This document shows positions 1-6,265 of a stretch of DNA of 7,454 nucleotides, piece by piece; within the stretch, counting starts at the first letter, position 1, and each line of letters opens with the position of its first letter. A program made the position numbers and the translations under genes. The DNA lies in the NCBI GenBank assembly GCA_017542915.1, contig JAFXWI010000006.1:1-7454 (forward strand), given 5' to 3'. This DNA comes from Paludibacteraceae bacterium (GTDB taxonomy: Bacteria > Bacteroidota > Bacteroidia > Bacteroidales > Paludibacteraceae). A model generated the notes under the pieces. That model did no database searches, was not told where the DNA came from, and saw only the letters and a program-made list of their open reading frames with translations.

Positions 1-26
1 CTGCAACCTTCTTGCCGAACGCGCGC

Positions 27-106
27 GCCCAGGTGGCGGAATTGGTAGACGCGTTGGTCTCAAACACCAATGGGAAACCGTGCCGGTTCGATCCCGGCTC
101 TGGGTA
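27..106 (+). tRNA. tRNA-Leu, anticodon CAA
   Basis: This is a class II tRNA that decodes UUG. The acceptor stem is 27-33 with 99-105, including G:U pairs at the first and last positions (27:105 and 33:99), and A106 is the discriminator. The anticodon stem TTGGT/ACCAA (54-58/66-70) closes the loop CTCAAAC, with anticodon CAA at 61-63. The variable arm at 71-81 is long, as expected for leucine. The T stem GCCGG/CCGGC (82-86/94-98) encloses the loop TTCGATC. A 3' CCA is not encoded (A106 is followed by CAT), so it must be added after processing. The rpsU Shine-Dalgarno sequence begins only 3 nt after the mature 3' end. No promoter is visible in bases 1-26, so transcription probably starts outside the window. 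Confidence 0.96.
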
Positions 107-109
107 CAT

Positions 110-121
110 AGAAAGGAGGTG
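110..121 (+). promoter_or_regulatory. Extended Shine-Dalgarno sequence of rpsU
   Basis: AGAAAGGAGGTG (110-121) is complementary over 12 nt to the usual bacterial 16S rRNA 3' tail (CACCUCCUUUCU). The GGAGG core (115-119) lies 8 nt before the ATG at 128, which settles that start. A nearer ATG at 123 opens only Met-Gln-stop. No other start codon in the window has a comparable sequence. In Flavobacterium johnsoniae the anti-Shine-Dalgarno is hidden by bS21, bS18 and bS6, and rpsU is an exceptional gene with a strong Shine-Dalgarno; the same self-control is inferred here. Confidence 0.9.
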
Positions 122-127
122 TATGCA

Positions 128-322
128 ATGATTATCGTTCCTGTTAAAGAAGGTGAGAACATCGAGCGCGCGATTAAGAAATTCAAACGCAAATTCGATA
201 AGACGGGTGTCGTAAAAGAGCTCCGTCGCCGTCAGCAATTCGACAAACCGAGCGAGTTGAAGCGAATTAAGATGGCACATGCGAAGTATGTACAGTCGTT
301 GCACGCTCACGACGATATGTAA
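128..322 (+). CDS. rpsU: 30S ribosomal protein bS21
   Basis: This is the small-subunit ribosomal protein bS21, which binds near the 16S rRNA 3' end on the 30S platform. The 64-residue product is normal length. It begins MIIVPVKEGENIERAIKKFK and continues with the basic stretch KRKFDKTGVVKELRRRQQFDKPSE (residues 19-42), characteristic of the family. The start at 128 is fixed by the strong Shine-Dalgarno 8 nt upstream; a longer reading from 80 would run through the tRNA gene and is rejected. The gene lies 21 nt after tRNA-Leu, with no promoter motif between them, so co-transcription with the tRNA is likely. A terminator follows directly after the stop. In many Bacteroidota rpsU is, from memory, followed by xerC and a hibernation factor gene; here it stands alone. 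Confidence 0.97.
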   Translation: MIIVPVKEGENIERAIKKFKRKFDKTGVVKELRRRQQFDKPSELKRIKMAHAKYVQSLHAHDDM

Positions 323-323
323 T

Positions 324-353
324 AAAAAGAGTCCCTTTCGGACTCTTTTTTTT
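324..353. terminator. Bidirectional intrinsic terminator between rpsU and recG
   Basis: An 11-bp perfect stem, AAAAAGAGTCC (324-334) with GGACTCTTTTT (340-350), encloses the loop CTTTC. On the plus strand the T tract covers 346-353. On the minus strand the A-rich left arm gives a T tract after the hairpin. It begins 2 nt after the rpsU stop and lies about 45 nt past the recG stop, so it probably ends both convergent transcripts. Confidence 0.92.
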
Positions 354-371
354 ATTGACAAATACCCACCA

Positions 372-400
372 TACATCGTACATCTGTCCTTCGTACATCT
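372..400. repeat. Short heptamer repeat at the recG stop codon
   Basis: TACATCG (372-378) is followed by TACATCT (379-385), an 8-nt spacer, and TACATCT again (394-400). The 11-mers at 375-385 and 390-400 match at 10 of 11 positions. The last copy overlaps the recG stop codon (401-399). It is short and could be chance, but the 7-nt unit matches the period of several other arrays in this window. Confidence 0.55.
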
Positions 401-2492
401 AACTGATTTCTCCCCAGTTATAGGACTGCTCAACACGGCGGAAGTCCAACTGACGCTTGTACATGCGGTTCATCTCGTCCTCCAAGAGCGGATCTTTGTC
501 CAAGATCTCCAACGCAGCCTGACGGGCGAGGTTGAGCAGTTGTCCATCGGTAGAGAGGTTCGCTATCTTCAGATCAAAGGGGATACCGGACTGCTGCGTA
601 CCCTCGAGGTCACCGGCTCCACGGAGTTGCAGGTCAGCTTCGGCTATACGGAAGCCGTCGTTGGTAGCGACCATGATATCCATGCGTTTGCGGGTATCTT
701 TGCTCAGCTCGAGATCAGTCAAGAGGAGGCAGTAACTCTGATCGCCACCTCGCCCAACTCGACCTCGCAGCTGATGGAGCTGACTGAGCCCAAAACGTTC
801 GGCATTCTGGATCATCATCACCGTAGCATTGGGCACATTGACGCCGACCTCGATGACGGTCGTTGCCACAAGGATCTGGGTCTCTCCGGAAGCAAAACGC
901 TGCATCTGGAGATCTTTGTCCGCGGCTTTCATCTGACCGTGTACCATGGAGATCTTATATTCCGGAAACGCTTCGCACAGCTCATTAAAACCGTTCTGCA
1001 AGTCCTGCAGATCGAGTTTCTCGTTCTCCTTAATAAGCGGATAGACGACATAGACCTGCCGTCCTTCCTGTATCTGTTTGCGAAGGAAAGCATAGACCTG
1101 TGCGCGGCGTTGGATCGAATAATGGATCGTCTGGACGGGTTTACGTCCGGGCGGTAACTCATCGATGATGGAGACCTGCAGATCCCCATAGACGGTCATA
1201 GCCAAGGTACGGGGAATAGGGGTCGCGGTCATGACGAGAATATGCGGCGGCAGTTGGTTCTTGGTCCATAGTTTGGCACGCTGGGCAACGCCGAAGCGGT
1301 GCTGCTCATCGATGACCACAAACCCGAGGTTCTGCCACTGGACATTATCCTCCAAGAGTGCGTGTGTACCGATGAGAATATGGATAGTACCGTTCATGAG
1401 TCCGTTATGTATCGGCACGCGGTTCTTAGGCGTGGTAGAGCCAGTGAGGAGGGCTATATGAACGGCATCGCCGAGAGGGGCAAGAAAGGCTTTGAGGGTC
1501 TCGTAATGTTGGTTAGCAAGGATCTCGGTCGGTGCCATGATACAAGCCTGATAGCCGTTATCGACCGCCAAGAGACAACACATCAGCGCCACGAGGGTCT
1601 TACCGGAACCCACATCGCCTTGCAGCAGACGGTTCATCTGACGACCGGACTTGAGGTCATCGTGGATCTCGTGGATCACCCTTTTCTGGGCACCCGTCAG
1701 GTCAAAAGGCAGGCTCTTGTACAAGCCATGAAAGCGGCTGCCGACCATCGGCATAGCGAAACCCGGGTTCTGCTCCCGACGCTTCATCTGCCGAAGGATC
1801 TGGAGTTGGATATAGAACAGCTCCTCGAACTTCAACCTCGCGCGCGCGTTCTGCATCGTGGGCGTGTCTTTGGGGAAATGGACGTTGACCAATGCTTCCG
1901 TGAGGCTCATCAGCCGGTAGTGCTGTAAGATATCGGCACCGATGGTGTCGGGCACACCGGCTTTGAGTTCGGGAAGGAGACCGGCAATCATCGTTCGCAT
2001 GGCTTTGGAGTTGATGCCATGTTTCTTCATGGTCTCGGTGGTATTGTAATAGGGTTCGAGACCCTGCGTCATCTCCGGCGTCACCTTGGACATCGGCGTA
2101 AGCTCCGGATGCACGAAGTTATAGACGTGCTGAAAACGGCTTGGTTTGCCGAAAAGGAGGTATTTCACACCTCGCTGCAGCTTGACGTACTGCACACCCC
2201 GGAACCAGACCAACTCACACTGATGGGTGCCGTCAAAGAAGGTAGCACTCAGCCGCTGCGCCTTACCGATACCGATAGTGTGCCATTCGGTCACTTCGCC
2301 GATGATCTGCACATAGGTATCTTCGTCATCAAGTTCGGCAATGCGGTAGAAACGACTCCGGTCGATATACTTATAGGGATACTGACGAATGAGATCGAGG
2401 GCGGTATTGACCCCGAGCTCTTTACGAAGAATGTCGGCACGCTTAGCACCGACATTCTTACAATACGTTATATCTCTATGAGATAGTTCCAC
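399..2492 (-). CDS. recG: ATP-dependent DNA helicase RecG
   Basis: RecG is a superfamily 2 double-stranded DNA translocase that reverses stalled replication forks and acts in recombinational repair. The 697-residue product is normal length. The N-terminal wedge (about residues 55-145, OB-fold like) precedes a helicase core with Walker A GDVGSGKT (292-299), the DEAH-box variant DEQHRFG (395-401) usual in RecG, TATPIPRT (422-429) and motif VI QLRGRVGRG (574-582). The translocation motif RGAGDLEGTQQSG follows at 624-636. All catalytic motifs are intact. The start is a GTG at 2492-2490; MELSHRDITYCKNVG aligns with the usual Bacteroidales N-terminus, and no earlier start fits after the tonB stop 11 nt upstream. 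It is probably co-transcribed with tonB and ends at the shared terminator at 324-353. Confidence 0.97.
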   Translation of the reverse strand: MELSHRDITYCKNVGAKRADILRKELGVNTALDLIRQYPYKYIDRSRFYRIAELDDEDTYVQIIGEVTEWHTIGIGKAQRLSATFFDGTHQCELVWFRGVQYVKLQRGVKYLLFGKPSRFQHVYNFVHPELTPMSKVTPEMTQGLEPYYNTTETMKKHGINSKAMRTMIAGLLPELKAGVPDTIGADILQHYRLMSLTEALVNVHFPKDTPTMQNARARLKFEELFYIQLQILRQMKRREQNPGFAMPMVGSRFHGLYKSLPFDLTGAQKRVIHEIHDDLKSGRQMNRLLQGDVGSGKTLVALMCCLLAVDNGYQACIMAPTEILANQHYETLKAFLAPLGDAVHIALLTGSTTPKNRVPIHNGLMNGTIHILIGTHALLEDNVQWQNLGFVVIDEQHRFGVAQRAKLWTKNQLPPHILVMTATPIPRTLAMTVYGDLQVSIIDELPPGRKPVQTIHYSIQRRAQVYAFLRKQIQEGRQVYVVYPLIKENEKLDLQDLQNGFNELCEAFPEYKISMVHGQMKAADKDLQMQRFASGETQILVATTVIEVGVNVPNATVMMIQNAERFGLSQLHQLRGRVGRGGDQSYCLLLTDLELSKDTRKRMDIMVATNDGFRIAEADLQLRGAGDLEGTQQSGIPFDLKIANLSTDGQLLNLARQAALEILDKDPLLEDEMNRMYKRQLDFRRVEQSYNWGEIS

Positions 2493-2503
2493 GTTAGGTC
2501 TTC

Positions 2504-3181
2504 TTATTGCAGTTTGAAGTTAACCGGCAGGGTGAAGCGTACACGAACGGGTTTACCACGTTGCTTACCCGGGTTCCACTTCGGCATGGTCTTGATGACG
2601 CGAACAGCCTCGTTATCGAGGGCTTTATCCACACCACGAACGACCTGAATATCCTCCAACGAACCGTCTTTGTTAACCACAAACTGGCAGATAACACGAC
2701 CTTGGATACCGTTCTCCTGTGCGATAACAGGGTACTTGATATGTTCGCTCAGGTACTTACGAAGTTCTTTCTCACCACCGGGGAATTCGGCGTTTTGCTC
2801 AACTACCTTGAAGATCACCTCTTCTTCCTCTTCCTCAACGGGAGCCTCAACAGGCGCAGCGATAACGACCTCAACCTCCTTGTCATCCTCGGTATTCACC
2901 TCGATAGACTCGGTCTCTACGTTATCCTCTACGACGTTCAGCACTTCAACCTCCTGAACAGCAGGGGGTGGAGGGGGAGGAGGAGTCTCCTGACTGGTTT
3001 GCTGAATCTCTACTTCTTCCTCAAAGAGGAACTCCGTGTCGGTCACCTCATACTTGGTAACCTCACGCTCAGTCCACTCCAGCGCTACGTAAACGAGGCT
3101 GAGTACGAAGACCAAACCCATTAATACATAAACGAGTTTGTCTTTCTCTAAGCTGGCATTTTCTGATTTTTTGACTTGCAT
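2504..3181 (-). CDS. tonB: Energy transducer TonB
   Basis: TonB passes energy from the inner-membrane ExbB-ExbD motor to outer-membrane TonB-dependent receptors. The 225-residue protein has a short cytoplasmic start, one transmembrane anchor (about residues 16-34, VYVLMGLVFVLSLVYVAL), and a periplasmic linker with seven consecutive prolines (67-73) and runs of acidic residues (75-121, including EEEEEE near 116-121). The TonB C-terminal domain follows (about 125-225) with FPGG, YPVIAQENGIQGRV, VNKDGSLEDIQVVRG and the MPKWNPGKQRGKPV segment. The linker lacks the Pro-Lys/Glu-Pro alternation of E. coli TonB and is strongly acidic instead. The gene has its own promoter (3220-3251) and precedes recG by 11 nt. 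Bacteroidales usually carry several TonB paralogues, so which receptors it serves is unknown. Confidence 0.93.
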   Translation of the reverse strand: MQVKKSENASLEKDKLVYVLMGLVFVLSLVYVALEWTEREVTKYEVTDTEFLFEEEVEIQQTSQETPPPPPPPAVQEVEVLNVVEDNVETESIEVNTEDDKEVEVVIAAPVEAPVEEEEEEVIFKVVEQNAEFPGGEKELRKYLSEHIKYPVIAQENGIQGRVICQFVVNKDGSLEDIQVVRGVDKALDNEAVRVIKTMPKWNPGKQRGKPVRVRFTLPVNFKLQ

Positions 3182-3212
3182 ATCTTGTGTTTTTTAGGTC
3201 GTTTTTTCAAAA

Positions 3213-3251
3213 TCGGCTACAAAGGTACTACTTTTTTGCGATTTGTGCAAA
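3213..3251 (-). promoter_or_regulatory. Promoter of tonB-recG
   Basis: On the minus strand TTTG (3251-3248) is followed by 20 nt and TACCTTTG (3227-3220). This matches the Bacteroidota housekeeping promoter, TTTG at -33 and TAnnTTTG at -7. Transcription should begin near 3213-3216, leaving a leader of about 32 nt. The -33 box lies only 5 nt past the stop of the upstream glycosyltransferase gene, inside an A/T-rich tract. Confidence 0.9.
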
Positions 3252-3255
3252 TTTT

Positions 3256-4158
3256 TTAGACAATTTTTCGCAAAATAATATATATTAGCTTATTTTTTAG
3301 CCCTTTTTGTTTCAGTTTCTGTTTCCAAGCGACCGGTTTATACTCATTTTTGAGTTCCGGGGTGACCAACGAGAGGTCTCCGAACTGATAGATGAGATTG
3401 AGTCGCTGGGCATATAAATAATCCTTCTCTTTCTGCTCTGAATAGCCCACTTGTCCGGGGAACTTGGACTCTAACCACCGCCACATGCGGCACCGCTCTT
3501 CGCGGAGGCGCAGGATAGCTCGTGGGTCTTGGGGTTGCGAGACGGAGGTATGGTCTCTCCAGACCGCCGTCTTCTGAGGCAGGTACGCCCATCGGGTCTG
3601 CTGATAAAAAACCCCGTAGAGCGGATAGTCGAGCCAGAGGAAATGTTGCGCCTCTATCTCTTGGAGTCCCTCTTCCGACAGGAGAGAGGTCCGAAAGACC
3701 ACTGTACAGTTCGCAAACCCGGGAGAATCGAGTCCGTAAGCACCTTCGCGTTGTCCGAAAGACCATGTATCGGCACCGCTCAAGGTACGTCCGTTGGTAT
3801 GCACGAACCCGACCTCGGGGTGCGTACGCAGGTAATCGATCTGGAGCTGCAGCTTATGGGGGTCTGACCAATAATCATCGCCGTCCAACATCGCTATGTA
3901 GTCCGCTCCGTCCGCCATGATACGCCGGTAGAGGTCAATCGTGTTGCTCGTCAGCCCTTTGTTCTGCCGGCGGCGGATATAGACGATACGGTTGTCCTGC
4001 CTGGCGTATTGCTCGCAGATCGTCTCGGTGGCATCCGTCGAGGCATCATCGCCTATATAGACGCGCAACGGCTCATCGCAGACCTGCGATAAGACGCTCT
4101 CGATCGCCTCGGCGATGAAAAGCTCGTGGTTATATGTCGCGATGCAAACAGCTATCAT
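3256..4158 (-). CDS. Family 2 glycosyltransferase
   Basis: This is a GT-A fold, inverting glycosyltransferase of the GT2 family, which transfers a sugar from a nucleotide-sugar donor, here probably onto a surface polysaccharide or lipid-linked glycan. The 300 residues open with the family signature VCIATYNHELFIAEAIESVLSQ (about 4-25), then YIGDDASTDAT (34-44) and AMLDGDDYWSDP (89-100), which holds the metal-binding DxD equivalent (DGDD 92-95). The C-terminal part is basic (KQKLKQKGLKNK, 279-290) and may contact the membrane. There is no signal peptide or clear transmembrane segment. The start at 4158 lies inside the upstream GT4 gene (29-nt overlap), so the two are probably translationally coupled. 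Donor and acceptor cannot be told from sequence. Confidence 0.93.
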   Translation of the reverse strand: MIAVCIATYNHELFIAEAIESVLSQVCDEPLRVYIGDDASTDATETICEQYARQDNRIVYIRRRQNKGLTSNTIDLYRRIMADGADYIAMLDGDDYWSDPHKLQLQIDYLRTHPEVGFVHTNGRTLSGADTWSFGQREGAYGLDSPGFANCTVVFRTSLLSEEGLQEIEAQHFLWLDYPLYGVFYQQTRWAYLPQKTAVWRDHTSVSQPQDPRAILRLREERCRMWRWLESKFPGQVGYSEQKEKDYLYAQRLNLIYQFGDLSLVTPELKNEYKPVAWKQKLKQKGLKNKLIYIILRKIV

Positions 4159-5170
4159 AAATATCCATCAGATGTTGTCCGATACGCTCTGCCGTAAACC
4201 GTTCGCAGAGGTTCGGTTTTGGATCCAGACGCTCTTGGTGGAAGAGGATCGTCTCTATGAACTCAGCAAAACGCCCGGGTTTGGAGATCGCTACCTCCTG
4301 CGGCACGATCAAATCCGCCACCTCTTCGGCAATGCCCACGGGCGTGGAGAGGATCGGCAGCCGAGCCGTAGCGGCTTCGGCAAGGACTACCCCATAGGTC
4401 TCATAGCGGCTGCTTAGCACCAGTGCGTCAGCGCGGTGCATCTCGTTTGCTACTTCTTGCGGTGTCAGTTCGCCTGTCCAGCATAACAAGCCCTCGGGGA
4501 TCTCCAACGCGTCCGCATACGCGCGCACGTCCCTATAATCTACACCTGTTCCGACCAGCACCAATGACCAGTCCTGCCGCCTCTCGGACAGCATCTTCGC
4601 TGCCCGCAAGAGTCCTTTGACATTCTTGGCTTTCTCGTCGAAACAGCTCACGTGAAGGAGAGTCTTCTTTTCTGAATGCTGAGAGCTGAATGCTGACAGC
4701 TTAAAAAACTCATCCACCACATTATCGATCGTGCCCCACGATTTGGCTTTGATGCCGTTGGACTGCATCGCGCGTTGCAGCGCTTGACTGACCGTCAGGA
4801 TCATCTCCGCCTGCGAGGCGATACGCTGATAGAAGCGTTTTTGGAGGGAGGACATCTGTCGGAACTGTCCGTTCTCGGGCAGATAACCGCTCCAATGCTC
4901 TATAATAATATAAGGTATAGCGAACCGTCGTTTGAGCCAAAGCGCCAACAGTCCTTGTTTCTGTATGACGTTCAGCTGCACGACATCGGGCAACCACCCT
5001 TCTCTCTCTATGGCTCGCCATTGGTTCCAAGTGTCACGCCATCCTTGCGAAAAGATCACGCGTACCTCTGCCCCTTGCGCACGAACGGCCTCTACGTGCT
5101 TTTGCACGAAGAGACCGCTCATTGCATCCGTATCCGATGGATACCAAGGTGTCAAAATAAGTACCTTCAT
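4130..5170 (-). CDS. Family 4 (GT-B) glycosyltransferase
   Basis: This is a retaining, GT-B fold glycosyltransferase. The chosen start at 5170 gives 346 residues opening MKVLILTPWYPSDTDAMSGLF, the standard family N-terminus; an ATG at 5185 would add five residues encoded by repeat DNA and is less likely. The C-terminal nucleotide-sugar domain shows LLHVSCFDEKAKNVKGLLRA (171-190), LVLVGTG (203-209) and SSRYETYGVVLAEA (253-266) with the catalytic E-x7-E pair E257/E265, then STPVGIAEEV (275-284). Residues 158-166, in the linker between the two domains, are encoded by four tandem 7-nt repeats (4699-4672), which is unusual. The gene follows repeat element A, whose heptamer arm stops 4 nt before the start codon, and there is no Shine-Dalgarno. 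It overlaps the GT2 gene, so both likely act on the same glycan. Confidence 0.92.
   Translation of the reverse strand: MKVLILTPWYPSDTDAMSGLFVQKHVEAVRAQGAEVRVIFSQGWRDTWNQWRAIEREGWLPDVVQLNVIQKQGLLALWLKRRFAIPYIIIEHWSGYLPENGQFRQMSSLQKRFYQRIASQAEMILTVSQALQRAMQSNGIKAKSWGTIDNVVDEFFKLSAFSSQHSEKKTLLHVSCFDEKAKNVKGLLRAAKMLSERRQDWSLVLVGTGVDYRDVRAYADALEIPEGLLCWTGELTPQEVANEMHRADALVLSSRYETYGVVLAEAATARLPILSTPVGIAEEVADLIVPQEVAISKPGRFAEFIETILFHQERLDPKPNLCERFTAERIGQHLMDIYDSCLHRDI
4672..4699. repeat. Four tandem heptamers inside the GT4 gene
   Basis: On the plus strand the units are CTGAATG (4672-4678), CTGAGAG (4679-4685), CTGAATG (4686-4692) and CTGACAG (4693-4699), which also form two 14-nt units differing at one base. 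The array encodes residues 158-166 of the glycosyltransferase (LSAFSSQHS), at the boundary between its two domains. Because 7 is not a multiple of 3, gain or loss of one unit would shift the reading frame. Confidence 0.85.
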
Positions 5171-5174
5171 AAAA

Positions 5175-5304
5175 TCACAATTCACAATTCACAATTCACA
5201 AAGGGCTTACGGAGTTTGGTACGGATTTAAAGAATACGTACGGACTTTTCAGTTTATACAGAACCCTATAGGACGCCTTGTAAATTGTACATTGTACATT
5301 GTAC
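5175..5304. repeat. Interspersed repeat element, copy A
   Basis: A 75-nt core (5203-5277) is flanked on the left by four heptamers (TCACAAT three times, then TCACAAA, 5175-5202) and on the right by a degenerate unit and three ATTGTAC copies (5284-5304). The right arm is roughly the reverse complement of the left-arm family, so a transcript could fold into a long stem capped by the core. The core is 68/75 identical to copy B. It contains two GTACGGA direct repeats and the palindrome CCTATAGG, but no open frame of note. It fills the gap between the acyltransferase stop (5306) and the GT4 start (5170). No TAnnTTTG promoter is visible in it. Confidence 0.9.
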
Positions 5305-5305
5305 A

Positions 5306-6265
5306 TTATCTAAACCTCCACTCGCTGAGTTTCTGGAACCAGATAGCGAGGCGGAACCAAGGCTTGTAGTACTTCTCCACGGAGTAATACTTGGTCGGGG
5401 TAGAACCGAACTGCTTGTAGTGCTTAGCCGTACCGCGATCCATGGAGCCCTCGAAATCAAACTGCACATGTTTCTCCCGCGCCAGTTTCATCGCCTCCAA
5501 GACGAGCAGCGCACTCGCACCGGACTCCTTGAAAGCAGGGTCGAAAGCAGGGATGAGATAGTACATATAATGTTGATCCCAGACGAGGAAAGCCGCCGCA
5601 TAGGGTTTACCGTCCGCATTGCAGATACTCAGTATCTCGCATTGCCCCAGACGCCTTGCCTTGCGCTCCAAGACCAAGAGGAACTCCCGCGAATAGCTCA
5701 ACTCACGCTTGCGAGCCTGCATCCAACGGCTGTGGAAACGATAGAACTCCTCCACATCCAATGTCCGCTCGGCATGCAGACTGAGGGCTTTCTGGAGCTG
5801 ACGGCGTTTGTTCTTGCTAAAAGCATTGATCACCGCATCGAGGTCGCTCAGGTCATCCACGCGATAGGTGACGCGCTCATGGGTCTTGAAACCTAAGGCA
5901 CGCATCGCATCCACGCAGAGACTGCCGGGCATGTACTGCTGATAGTAATACGCCAAGCCCATCTGATCCAACTGCTCTTTGATCTGACGGCATACCTCCG
6001 CCGTTTTCCATTTGTCGGCTGTCACCTCCGCCGTGACCCATATACCACCGGTCTGCGTCTGTTGGGGCATGATGATGAACTTCTGCCAGAGACGTTTGCG
6101 CAATAAGTAAGGCATCGCGCCCAAGATCTCGCCCTGCTCGTCCTCGGCAAAGAGCACATTCCACTCCTTACCGGCACAGACAGCATCTAACCACCATGGG
6201 GTCATCATAATGGGCACAAACTCCTGCTGCTCTACCCACTTACTATAGCGCTCTTTGTTCGTCAT
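5306..6265 (-). CDS. FemAB/GNAT-like acyltransferase
   Basis: This 319-residue protein belongs to the FemAB-like branch of the GNAT superfamily (Acetyltransf_6 type). Such proteins transfer an acyl or aminoacyl group, often to cell-wall or sugar substrates. The visible signature is in the C-terminal half: FSKNKRRQLQKAL (149-161), PYAAAFLVWDQHYMYYLI (221-238), SALLVLEAMKLA (251-262), and VQFDFEGSMDRGTAKHYKQFGSTPTKYYSV (267-296), where DFEGS followed by HYKQFG is typical of Bacteroidota members. No signal peptide or membrane span is evident, so it is probably cytoplasmic. Its ATG shares one base with the ssb stop (TAATG), implying translational coupling. The following glycosyltransferases suggest a role in envelope glycan modification, but the substrate is unknown. 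Its stop is 1 nt from repeat element A. Confidence 0.85.
   Translation of the reverse strand: MTNKERYSKWVEQQEFVPIMMTPWWLDAVCAGKEWNVLFAEDEQGEILGAMPYLLRKRLWQKFIIMPQQTQTGGIWVTAEVTADKWKTAEVCRQIKEQLDQMGLAYYYQQYMPGSLCVDAMRALGFKTHERVTYRVDDLSDLDAVINAFSKNKRRQLQKALSLHAERTLDVEEFYRFHSRWMQARKRELSYSREFLLVLERKARRLGQCEILSICNADGKPYAAAFLVWDQHYMYYLIPAFDPAFKESGASALLVLEAMKLAREKHVQFDFEGSMDRGTAKHYKQFGSTPTKYYSVEKYYKPWFRLAIWFQKLSEWRFR

Noticed and set aside
1..26. Promoter or gene end upstream of tRNA-Leu
   Set aside because: The 26 bases contain no TAnnTTTG box and are too short to assign to anything.
80..127. N-terminal extension of bS21 from an ATG-like start near 80
   Set aside because: It would translate through the tRNA T arm and acceptor stem. 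The strong Shine-Dalgarno and the family N-terminus both fix the start at 128.
279..1157. Long plus-strand open frame of 292 codons
   Set aside because: It lies antisense to recG, shows no family motif, and mirrors the codon structure of the real gene. The same applies to other long frames opposite recG, tonB and the glycosyltransferase genes.
3234..3275. Terminator for the GT2 gene
   Set aside because: The 8-bp inverted repeat has a 26-nt loop, overlaps the GT2 stop region and is not followed by a proper T tract on the minus strand.
5171..5185. Five-residue extension of the GT4 protein from the ATG at 5185
   Set aside because: The extra residues come from heptamer repeat DNA, and MKVLILTPWYP at 5170 is the normal family start.
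5175..5304. CRISPR array
   Set aside because: The repeated units are 7 nt and directly adjacent without spacers, and no cas gene is present.
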